DNA of 64,000 nucleotides from Gammaproteobacteria bacterium (GTDB lineage Bacteria; Pseudomonadota; Gammaproteobacteria; Xanthomonadales; Rhodanobacteraceae). This document shows, one piece after another, positions 33,264-40,836 of this stretch (the stretch's first letter is position 1; every line of letters begins with the position of its first letter). The stretch is from contig JAJPJT010000110.1 in the NCBI GenBank assembly GCA_021324095.1, positions 1-64,000 of the forward strand, written 5' to 3'. The notes beneath the pieces were generated by a model. That model made no database searches. It was not told the DNA's origin and worked only from the letters and a program-made list of their open reading frames with translations. The position numbers and the translations under genes were made by a program.

Positions 33264-33309
33264 ATCCAACGCCAGTGGAAGCGGACGCGCAGCGCGCGCC
33301 GCTTGGAAA
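33264..33309 (+). repeat. Shortened attC remnant
   Basis: ATCCAAC (a valid RYYYAAC R'' box), then AGCGGACGCGCAGCGCGCGC and CGCTTGGAAAG. The stem matches the array's attC sites but the right arm and R' core are lost. Follows the FosX-like gene at once. Confidence 0.5.
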
Positions 33310-33473
33310 GGAGCACTGCGCATGGAACTCAGCCCATATCCGGAACGCCTCGAACGGGCAGGAGGTGAACGTGTGCACCTCCGGCAAGATGCAACCGCTG
33401 GCTGTGCGGGCGGTTTGAGTCGCCATCAGCCGATAGCTCGCGCTGCGACTGCAAAGCAAGACGGAGTTGGACA

Positions 33474-34127
33474 ATGACAAGAGTGAGGGTTGCCAGCTTC
33501 TCCGTGTCGCTCGACGGCTACGGTGCCGGTCCGGGCCAAAGCCTCGACAATCCGCTTGGCGTGGGCGGAATGGACCTGCATCAGTGGGCGTTCGCGACGC
33601 GCACGTTCCAGCGGGTCGTGCTCGGCGCCGATGCGGGCGAATCGGGAATCGACGACGATTTCATCGCACGGGGCTTCCGCAACATCGGTGCATGGATCAT
33701 CGGGAGGAACATGTTCGGGCCGATCCGCGGTCCGTGGCCTGACATGGAATGGAAAGGCTGGTGGGGCGAGGACCCGCCCTACCACGTTCCCGTATTCGTC
33801 CTGACGCACCATCACCGCCCGCCGCTGCCGATGGAAGGCGGCACGACATTCCATTTCGTGACCGGCGGCATTCACGAGGCGCTCGAGCGCGCGCGGGACG
33901 CAGCCGGCGGAGCAGACGTGCGCATCGGCGGCGGCCCGGACACGGTCAGGCAGTATCTCCGCGCAGGTCTCATCGACGAGTTGCATGTCGCCATCGCGCC
34001 CGTCCTGCTGGGTCGCGGGGAGCGGCTGTTCGAGGACGTCTATATGCGCAGCCTCGGGTACCAGTGCGTCAGGATCGAAGCATCCGAAAAGGCCAACCAC
34101 GTCGTCCTGCAGCGCCAAGCTGCCTGA
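33474..34127 (+). CDS. RibD C-terminal/dihydrofolate-reductase-family protein
   Basis: 217 residues of the DHFR-like RibD C-terminal fold. VASFSVSLDGYGAG (5-18) is the cofactor/substrate start motif, NIGAWIIGRNMFG the adenine-side helix, VFVLTHHHRPPL a central strand, RIGGGPDTVRQYLRAGLIDELHVAI the NADPH-binding turn and last strand pair. Stand-alone members are NADPH reductases of unknown substrate; not evidence for trimethoprim resistance. GGAG precedes ATG 33474. Confidence 0.82.
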   Translation: MTRVRVASFSVSLDGYGAGPGQSLDNPLGVGGMDLHQWAFATRTFQRVVLGADAGESGIDDDFIARGFRNIGAWIIGRNMFGPIRGPWPDMEWKGWWGEDPPYHVPVFVLTHHHRPPLPMEGGTTFHFVTGGIHEALERARDAAGGADVRIGGGPDTVRQYLRAGLIDELHVAIAPVLLGRGERLFEDVYMRSLGYQCVRIEASEKANHVVLQRQAA

Positions 34128-34179
34128 CAGCGGCATCGTGAATGCCCGACCGGCGCGCTGCTTGCTACGGATAAACTGG

Positions 34180-34524
34180 ATGTCAAACGAAAAGCCTGCA
34201 GCGTCGCATGCCTTTGTGGTTCTGTATCGATGGCGTTTGCATCCCGGCGCCGAGGACGCATTCGTGCAGGCGTGGTCACGCATGACCGGGTTGCTGCGGT
34301 TGCGTGGTTCGCTGGGTTCCAGGTTGCACCGCGGCTCGGACGGATTGTGGTACGGCTACGCGCAATGGCCGAGCGCGAAGGTGCGTGAAGACGTATTCGC
34401 CCTCGGTTCCCTGGACGAGGCGGCCAGCGCGCAGATGCGTTCCGCGATCGCCGAGCGGTTTCCCGAGATCGTGCTCGATCCGGTTGCCGATTACCTGGTT
34501 CCGCTGGGGCACGGCGAAGCCTGA
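34180..34524 (+). CDS. Antibiotic-biosynthesis-monooxygenase-like (ABM fold) small protein
   Basis: 114 residues, ferredoxin-like fold probable: FVVLYRWRLHPGAEDAFVQAWSRMT then GSLGSRLHRGSDGLWYGYAQWPS, the usual dimeric alpha-beta barrel pattern. Homologues are often mobile or integron-borne. Substrate unknown. No attC is recognisable on either side. Confidence 0.68.
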   Translation: MSNEKPAASHAFVVLYRWRLHPGAEDAFVQAWSRMTGLLRLRGSLGSRLHRGSDGLWYGYAQWPSAKVREDVFALGSLDEAASAQMRSAIAERFPEIVLDPVADYLVPLGHGEA

Positions 34525-34938
34525 TTGGGTGTCTGCCATCCGTGCGGAGCGGAATCGGCGCAGCCGTTTCCACCATGCTGCGGATTTCGCGAAGTCCGCT
34601 TCGCGGCCCCGTGCTGCCCGCTGGCATGAACGCGCGCTGCACGACGATCGCGAAGCTCACGTGATTTTGACGAGAAAGGGGTTGACCTCATTAGCGTACG
34701 GCATGACAATGCCCGCGCCGACAGGGCGCGCAGCGCACTTCGGCACTGTCCTCCATTTCACATGACCATGGACGTACACCCTAGTCGCACCGCCGGCATC
34801 CGCTCGCATCGGGTGACGGCGGCAACAATCGAACCGATCCGCGGCGACCGCGCCCGGCCGGCTGGTACCTGCCTCGACTAGGCACGTCCGGCCCGTCCCC
34901 GAGCGGTGCTGCGGCACTGCTTGAAGAGGAGATGGGCC

Positions 34939-35073
34939 ATGAACCTCCTTCGGAATTTCCTTCGTGCGCGCCTGGCAGCCCGTCATGCGCAACCGCACCG
35001 CCGCGACGGCCGCCGCCGCGAGTGGCGCGTGACCGTGCCCGCGCCACGGGTGTTGTCGTGCGATCGTCCCTGA
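34939..35073 (+). CDS. Possible 44-residue leader peptide
   Basis: ATG preceded by GAGGAG at 7 bp. Product is very Arg-rich (HAQPHRRDGRRREWR) with Pro-Ala-Pro near the end; the last codons and stop lie in a family-A repeat. MgtL leaders of mgtA are also short, basic and Pro-rich, but this is longer and 270 bp from the ATPase start. Confidence 0.28.
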   Translation: MNLLRNFLRARLAARHAQPHRRDGRRREWRVTVPAPRVLSCDRP

Positions 35074-35170
35074 TCGCCGCGTCGCGGAGCTGCCAGATGT
35101 GCGGATTGTCTCGCGACCGTGAAGACCAGAACGGGCTTCCATGCCCTGATTTTCCACAACAGCAGCTTCG
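35058..35170 (-). repeat. Dispersed repeat family A, copy 5 (inverted, full length)
   Basis: Read on the minus strand: CGAAGCTGCTGTTGTGGAAA, TCAGGGCATGGAAGCCCGT, ending GCGATCAGGGACGATCGCAC. Both conserved ends present. Confidence 0.72.
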
Positions 35171-35345
35171 GGTGGAGAGTCGGCTGAGCCTTCGGCCCCC
35201 ACCCCGAATACGCCCGCATCATGCGCCTGCCGGCGCGCGGCTCGCCGTGTCCTCGCGAAAACGAACGCGGCTTTTCACCACGATGTAAACCTGCGGGCCG
35301 CCACCGGTTCCGTGGTCGTAGCGTCGGCTGCCATGGAATCGCGTG

Positions 35346-38084
35346 ATGTTCGGTCCCCCCACCAAAACCAATGCCAACTCCGCGGCCGCGAAGGCTCGCG
35401 CGGCGCACGCGCGTCCGGTCGTAGCGGACACCGCATGGACGGATGATGCGGCGCTGCTGGCGTCGCTGGACACCACGCCCGCGGGCCTCGACGAGGAGCA
35501 GATCGAGGACCGCCTCGACCGCGACGGCGTCAACCAGGCTACCCATGAAAAGCCGCCGCACTGGGCGCTGCAGCTCGCGCGCACCTTCAAGAACCCGTTC
35601 ATCATCGTGCTGCTGGTGCTCGCGGTGGTGCAGCTGTTCACCTCCGACGACCTGACCGGCCCGATCATCATCGCGGTGATGGTGGGCATCAGCGTGGTGC
35701 TGAGCTTCACCCAGGAATTCCGTTCCTCGCGCGCGGCGGAAAAGCTGAAGGCGATGGTGCGCAACACCGCGACGGTGACGCGGCGCGCCTCCGACGGGCA
35801 TTCCGAGCGGATCGAAGTGCCGGTCATCGAACTGGTCGCAGGCGACATCGTGCACCTGTCCGCGGGCGACATGGTGCCCGCCGACCTGCGCCTGCTCGCC
35901 GCCAAGGACCTTTTCATTTCGCAGGCAATCCTCACCGGCGAATCGATCCCGGTGGAAAAGACCGCGCCCGAACACGCGGTGAAGTCCGACGCGCACATCG
36001 ATCCGCTGGACCTGCCGACCGTCTGCTACATGGGCACCAACGTCGTCAGCGGCAGCGCGACGGCGGTGGTGGTCGCGACGGGACCGCGCAGCTACCTCGG
36101 CTCGCTCGCGCGCACGCTCACCGGCCAGCGCGAGATGACCAGCTTCGACCGCGGCGTGAAGAGCGTGTCGTGGCTGCTGATCCGTTTCATGGCGGTGATG
36201 GTGCCGATCGTTTTCCTGATCCAGGGGTTCGGCAAGGGCAACTGGCTGGAAGCGTTCCTGTTCGCGATTTCGGTCGCGGTGGGCCTGACGCCGGAAATGC
36301 TGCCGCTGATCGTCACGGCCAACCTGGCCAAGGGCGCGCTGGCGATGAGCAAGCGCAAGGTGGTGGTGAAGCAGCTCAACGCGATCCAGAACTTCGGCGC
36401 GATGGACGTGCTGTGCACCGACAAGACCGGCACGCTGACGCTGGACAAGATCGTGCTGGAGCGGCATCTGGACCTCGACGGCGAGGAGTCCGACGACGCG
36501 CTGGAATACGGTTATCTCAACAGCCATTTCCAGACCGGTCTCAAGAACCTGATGGACAAGGCGGTTCTGGCGCACCGCGATCTCGAACATTCCATCGCAA
36601 AGTGGAAGGTCGTCGATGAAATCCCGTTCGACTTCCAGCGCCGCCGCATGTCGGTGGTGCTGACATCCGTGGAATCGCCGCAAGATTTCCCCTCACCCGG
36701 CGCTGCGCGCCACCACGGAGCTCTTGGTCAGGGATGGCAGCTTTCGCAAGCGGGCGAGGGGAAAGAAGATTTGCTCGTCTGCAAGGGCGCGGTCGAGGAG
36801 ATGCTTTCGATCTGCGCGTTCGCGCGCGAAGGCGACCGCGACATCCCGCTCACGGACGAACGCCGCGAAGGCATCCGCGCGATGACCCACGATTTGAACG
36901 AGGACGGCCTGCGCGTGCTGATCGTCGCGATAAAGCGCCAGCCCGCGCCTGGTCGTGCCTACGGCATCGCCGACGAAGCCGGCCTGACCGCGATCGGCTG
37001 CCTCGCATTTCTCGATCCGCCCAAGGACACGGCGCACACCGCCATCGCGGCGCTGCACCACCACGGCGTCGCGGTGAAGGTGATCACCGGCGACAACGAG
37101 GCGGTCACCCGCAAGATCTGCCGCGAGGTGGGCCTCGATGTCACGCATTCGGTGCTCGGGCGCGACATCGAGGACCTCGACGACGCGGCGCTGGACGACC
37201 TGGTCGCGCGCACCACGGTGTTCGCGAAGATGTCGCCGCTCGAGAAATCGCGCGTGGTCGAATCGCTGCAGCGGCGCGGCCACACCGTGGGATTCCTCGG
37301 CGACGGCATCAACGATGCGGCCGCGCTGCGGAGGGCCGACGTCGGGATTTCGGTCGATACCGCGACCGACATCGCCAAGGAATCGGCCGACATCATCCTG
37401 CTGGAAAAAAACCTGATGGTGCTGGAAGAGGGCGTGCTGGAAGGCCGCATCACCTTCGGCAACATCATCAAGTACATCAAGATGACGGCCAGTTCCAATT
37501 TTGGCAACGTGTTCAGCATGCTGATCGCGAGCATTTTCCTGCCGTTCCTGCCGATGCTGCCGTTGCAGATCCTGGTGCTGAACCTGTTGTACGACATCTC
37601 GCAACTGTCGATTCCGTTCGACCGCATGGACGAGGAATACATCCGCCGTCCGCGCAAGTGGGATGCGGGCGACATCGGACGCTTCATGTTCTGGATCGGC
37701 CCGACCAGTTCCGTGTTCGACGTCACCACATTCCTGCTGCTGTGGTTCTGGTTCGGCGCGAATTCCCCCGCGCACCAGGCGTTCTTCCAGTCCGGCTGGT
37801 TCGTGGAAAGCCTGCTGACCCAGACGCTGGTGGTGCACATGATCCGCACCCGCAGGATTCCCTTCATCCAGAGCTCTGCGGCGGCGCCGGTGCTGGGCCT
37901 CACCACGGCGATCATCGCGATCGGCATCGCGATTCCGTACACGATTCTCGGCCGCAAGCTCGGCATGGTCGAACTGCCGCTGGAATATTTCGGATGGCTC
38001 GCCGCGACCGTGGTGGCGTACTGCGCGCTGACCCAGCTCGTGAAGGTGTTCTACATCCATCGTTACCAGCAGCGGTGGTTGTAA
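35346..38084 (+). CDS. mgtA: MgtA/MgtB-type magnesium P-type ATPase with inserted element
   Basis: P-type IIIB ATPase importing Mg2+. 912 residues, slightly longer than usual. Actuator motif LTGESIPVEK (197-206), membrane GLTPEMLPLI (313-322), phosphorylated Asp359 in CTDKTGTLTLDK, hinge GDGINDAAALR, and C-terminal helices with NLLYDISQLSIPFDRMDEE. In the nucleotide domain residues about 447-474 are encoded by an 84-bp element flanked by AAGATTT direct repeats; without it the chain reads ESPQ-DLLVCKG as in normal family members. ATG 35346 is used; a GTG lies just before. Confidence 0.92.
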   Translation: MFGPPTKTNANSAAAKARAAHARPVVADTAWTDDAALLASLDTTPAGLDEEQIEDRLDRDGVNQATHEKPPHWALQLARTFKNPFIIVLLVLAVVQLFTSDDLTGPIIIAVMVGISVVLSFTQEFRSSRAAEKLKAMVRNTATVTRRASDGHSERIEVPVIELVAGDIVHLSAGDMVPADLRLLAAKDLFISQAILTGESIPVEKTAPEHAVKSDAHIDPLDLPTVCYMGTNVVSGSATAVVVATGPRSYLGSLARTLTGQREMTSFDRGVKSVSWLLIRFMAVMVPIVFLIQGFGKGNWLEAFLFAISVAVGLTPEMLPLIVTANLAKGALAMSKRKVVVKQLNAIQNFGAMDVLCTDKTGTLTLDKIVLERHLDLDGEESDDALEYGYLNSHFQTGLKNLMDKAVLAHRDLEHSIAKWKVVDEIPFDFQRRRMSVVLTSVESPQDFPSPGAARHHGALGQGWQLSQAGEGKEDLLVCKGAVEEMLSICAFAREGDRDIPLTDERREGIRAMTHDLNEDGLRVLIVAIKRQPAPGRAYGIADEAGLTAIGCLAFLDPPKDTAHTAIAALHHHGVAVKVITGDNEAVTRKICREVGLDVTHSVLGRDIEDLDDAALDDLVARTTVFAKMSPLEKSRVVESLQRRGHTVGFLGDGINDAAALRRADVGISVDTATDIAKESADIILLEKNLMVLEEGVLEGRITFGNIIKYIKMTASSNFGNVFSMLIASIFLPFLPMLPLQILVLNLLYDISQLSIPFDRMDEEYIRRPRKWDAGDIGRFMFWIGPTSSVFDVTTFLLLWFWFGANSPAHQAFFQSGWFVESLLTQTLVVHMIRTRRIPFIQSSAAAPVLGLTTAIIAIGIAIPYTILGRKLGMVELPLEYFGWLAATVVAYCALTQLVKVFYIHRYQQRWL
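36682..36772. mobile_element. 84-bp inverted-repeat element inserted in frame in mgtA
   Basis: Left arm TTTCCCCTCACCCG (36686-36699), right arm CGGGCGAGGGGAAA (36751-36764): 13 of 14 bases complementary. Flanking 7-bp direct repeats AAGATTT (36682-36688 and 36766-36772) look like a target-site duplication. The insertion is 84 bp, keeps the frame, has no stop and adds 28 residues. Resembles the CCCTCACCCG-type intergenic hairpins of this order. Confidence 0.8.
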
Positions 38085-38219
38085 GGGCAAGGTCGTTCCG
38101 GTGGAAGAGCCCGGACCGATGTCGAGCACGGACACGAGTTGCTCCGGGCATTCTGCCGACGATGCAAGGACAGCGGCTTGCCGTCGGCCCTACACTGTTG
38201 GTTCCGGAGGACCGCAGCC

Positions 38220-38699
38220 ATGACCACCGTTTACGATTTCGAGGCCAACCTGCTGGACGGCACGCCACAGAAACTCGATGCGTACCGCGGCAAGCCGTTG
38301 CTGATCGTCAACGTCGCGTCGAAGTGCGGGTTCACGCCGCAGTACGAAGGGCTCGAGGCGCTTTACCGCGCGCACAAGGACCAGGGTTTTACCGTGCTGG
38401 GCTTTCCCTGCAACCAGTTCGGGCACCAGGAGCCGGGCGATGCATCGGAAATCCGGAACTTCTGCACGACGCAATACGACGTGACCTTCCCGTTGTTCGC
38501 GAAGATCGACGTCAACGGCGTCCACACGCATCCGCTCTACAAATTCCTGAAGCACGCGGCGCCGGGCGTGCTGGGCTCGGAAGCCATCAAGTGGAATTTC
38601 ACCAAGTTCCTGGTCGATCGCGACGGCAATGTCGTGCGGCGTTATGCCTCGGCCGACGCGCCGGAGAAGATCGGGAGGGATGTCGCGGCGGTGCTGTGA
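38220..38699 (+). CDS. Glutathione peroxidase family thiol peroxidase
   Basis: 159 residues, cytoplasmic. Active-site Cys36 in NVASKCGFTPQY (Cys rather than selenocysteine), GFPCNQFGHQEPG with the Gln, and KWNFTKFLVDRDG with the Trp-Asn. Probably reduces peroxides using thioredoxin (inferred for Cys-type bacterial enzymes). CGGAGG lies 10 bp before ATG 38220. Confidence 0.92.
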   Translation: MTTVYDFEANLLDGTPQKLDAYRGKPLLIVNVASKCGFTPQYEGLEALYRAHKDQGFTVLGFPCNQFGHQEPGDASEIRNFCTTQYDVTFPLFAKIDVNGVHTHPLYKFLKHAAPGVLGSEAIKWNFTKFLVDRDGNVVRRYASADAPEKIGRDVAAVL

Positions 38700-38741
38700 C
38701 AGATATTGTCCTGCGCCCTGTGCGGAAGCTTTTGCTGTTGC

Positions 38742-38822
38742 TCGTCATTCCGGCGAAGGCCGGGATCCAGCTGCGGCAATCTGCGCATGATGAAACCGGG
38801 CCCCGGCCTGCGCCGGGGCGAC
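38742..38822. repeat. Dispersed CCGGCGAAGGCCGGGATCCAG repeat
   Basis: Between convergent gpx and dnaG; contains CATTCCGGCGAAGGCCGGGA and GGGCCCCGGCCTGCGCCGGG, hairpin-forming. Same family as near 9870. Confidence 0.6.
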
Positions 38823-38870
38823 GGCAGAAGAAATTTTGTGAACAGGTGGAGAACTTACTTGGAGTGATGG

Positions 38871-40670
38871 TCATGCGCGCGGCGCTGCGGGCTGCGCCTT
38901 CCTTGCAAGCAGCTCGCGCAGCTCACCTTTCTCCGTGTCGCCCAGCACGCCTTCCGACTGCTTGCGGATCAGCGCGTCCAGCCTTTGCTGCGTCGTCTGT
39001 TCCGCCAACTTCCGCAAGGCATCCACAAACTCCGCGCGCAGCGCTTCCGGTTCGCCCGGGAATTCGGTCAGCGCGAGTTTCTGCAGGGCCGCCGATTCCT
39101 CGCGCCCGGCGAAATGCTCCAGCAACAACGCGGTGTTGATGCCGGGTCGTTCTTGCAGGAAATCCAGCAATTCGGTCAGGAGCGGGATGCCCGGCTTGTC
39201 CAGCGCCGCGAAGGCATAGGGGAGTGTGACTTCCTGCGCCAGTGCGGGATTGGCCAGCAGCATCGCGATCGCGCTGCGCACCAGGGTGCGGCGGGGAGCG
39301 CTGCCCGCCTGTGGTGCAGGCCTGCGTGAAGCAGAGGGCATTCCACGCGCAGGCGTGGCCTGCACGCCGGTGCGCCTTTCCAGTTCGGCATACATCAGGT
39401 CACGAAACGCGCCGTCCGGCAGTTTCGCGAGCAATGGTTTCGCGTGTTCGGCCAGGCGTGCGCGACCGTCGAGCGTTGCCACGTTCACGTCGTGCGACAG
39501 GTATGCGAAGAAGTATTCCGACAGCGGAGTCGACTGCTTGAGGCGCGCCTCGAACCCGTCCATGCCTTCCTTGCGCACCAGCGTGTCGGGGTCTTCGCCT
39601 TCGGGAAGAAACAGGAAGAACGCCTGGCGGCCGTCGCGCATGCGCGGCAGCACCGACTCCAGCGCGCGCCATGCGGCACTGCGCCCCGCGCGATCGCCGT
39701 CGAAGCAGAAGAACACGTCGGGCGCGGCGCGGAACAAGAGTTCCGCGTGCTCGTTGGTGGTCGCGGTGCCCAGTGTCGCGACCGCCTGCGTCACGCCGGC
39801 CTGATGCAGCGACACCACGTCCATGTAACCCTCGACCACGATCAGGCGCTCGAGCTTGCTGTTCGCCTGCCGCACCTGCCACAGCGCGAACAGTTCGCGG
39901 CCCTTGTGGAAGAGCGGCGTTTCCGGTGAATTGAGGTATTTGGCGGGCGGGCTGTTGTGAGAAGGCAGGGCAGGGATGCCCGGCTTTTGACTGTCGCGCG
40001 CAGGAAGCGCGCTAGAAATAACCCGCCCGCCGAACGCGATCACGCGCCCGCGCCGGTCCAGGATCGGAAACATCAGCCGCTCGCGGAAACGGTCGTACAG
40101 CTTGCCCTTGTCGCCGGTCGAGAGCATGCCGGCCTGTTCCAGCATCTTCGTTTTTGTGTCGGTCGTGCCGAGCGCGCGCTTCACGGCGTCCCAGCCGCCC
40201 GGTGCCCAGCCGATCCGGAAGCGGTCGATGATCTCCTGGTCCAACCCGCGCTTTTTGCAATACGTCTTGGCCGCATTGCTTTCCGGCAGTGCACGCTGAT
40301 AGAACGCCGCGGCGGCATCCAGCAGCGCGTACAGATCGGTGTGGTCCTCGCGCGGCCGCGCGGGTCCGCCTTCATGCGGCACCGTCAGTCCAACGGATTG
40401 CGCCAGTTCCTCGACCGCGTCGGGAAACTCGAGGTGCTCGTACTCCATCAGGAACTTGATCGCGCTGCCGTGCGCGCCGCAGCCGAAGCAGTGGTAGAAC
40501 TGCTTGGCGGGGCTGACGTAGAACGACGGCGTGCGCTCGTCGTGGAACGGACAGCACGCGGTCCATTCCCGGCCCGCGCGCTTCAGCGGCACGCGCGGCT
40601 GCACCACATCGACGATGTCGATGCGGGCCAGCAGCTCGTCGATGAAGCGTTCGGGAATCAGGCCGGGCAT
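38871..40670 (-). CDS. dnaG: DNA primase
   Basis: Makes RNA primers at the replication fork with DnaB. 599 residues. Zinc-ribbon CHC2 at the N-terminus (Cys40, His43, Cys61, Cys64 in CCPFHDE and HCFGCGAHG), catalytic TOPRIM centre with LIVVEGYMDVVSL and CFDGDRAGRSAA, and a C-terminal DnaB-binding helical domain. Start MPGLIPERFIDELL is canonical. Divergent from the efflux operon; not followed by rpoD as in relatives. Confidence 0.96.
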   Translation of the reverse strand: MPGLIPERFIDELLARIDIVDVVQPRVPLKRAGREWTACCPFHDERTPSFYVSPAKQFYHCFGCGAHGSAIKFLMEYEHLEFPDAVEELAQSVGLTVPHEGGPARPREDHTDLYALLDAAAAFYQRALPESNAAKTYCKKRGLDQEIIDRFRIGWAPGGWDAVKRALGTTDTKTKMLEQAGMLSTGDKGKLYDRFRERLMFPILDRRGRVIAFGGRVISSALPARDSQKPGIPALPSHNSPPAKYLNSPETPLFHKGRELFALWQVRQANSKLERLIVVEGYMDVVSLHQAGVTQAVATLGTATTNEHAELLFRAAPDVFFCFDGDRAGRSAAWRALESVLPRMRDGRQAFFLFLPEGEDPDTLVRKEGMDGFEARLKQSTPLSEYFFAYLSHDVNVATLDGRARLAEHAKPLLAKLPDGAFRDLMYAELERRTGVQATPARGMPSASRRPAPQAGSAPRRTLVRSAIAMLLANPALAQEVTLPYAFAALDKPGIPLLTELLDFLQERPGINTALLLEHFAGREESAALQKLALTEFPGEPEALRAEFVDALRKLAEQTTQQRLDALIRKQSEGVLGDTEKGELRELLARKAQPAAPRA

Positions 40671-40836
40671 GGCCGGTTAGTTTGCCATGTGCCGTCCATC
40701 GCGAGCGGCTACCGCGCGTGAATGTTTCGAGCAGCAGACGGAGGACAGCAAAGCATCCGGAAAGGCAGCGAAGCCACACTGCCGGCTCCGCCCCGGCGGC
40801 GTTCGACTTCGTTCAGCCGTTACACTGCCGCAGTCC

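Larger units (their letters stand above)
34525..35345. other. Long intergenic region upstream of mgtA-type gene
   Basis: About 820 bp without a firm gene. Holds a small frame at 34939-35073 with a good ribosome-binding site and a full family-A repeat (35058-35170). No attC, tRNA or terminator with U-tract seen. The distance suggests a leader region for the Mg-type ATPase, but no known Mg riboswitch could be recognised by eye. Confidence 0.5.

Noticed and set aside
33259-33477. 72-codon plus-strand frame between the FosX-like and RibD-like genes
   Set aside because: Begins in the attC remnant, has no recognisable motif, and overlaps the start of the RibD-like gene.
33474-34127. Trimethoprim-resistance dfr cassette
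   Set aside because: Sequence fits the RibD C-terminal/DHFR-like reductase group, not DfrA or DfrB, and no attC follows it.
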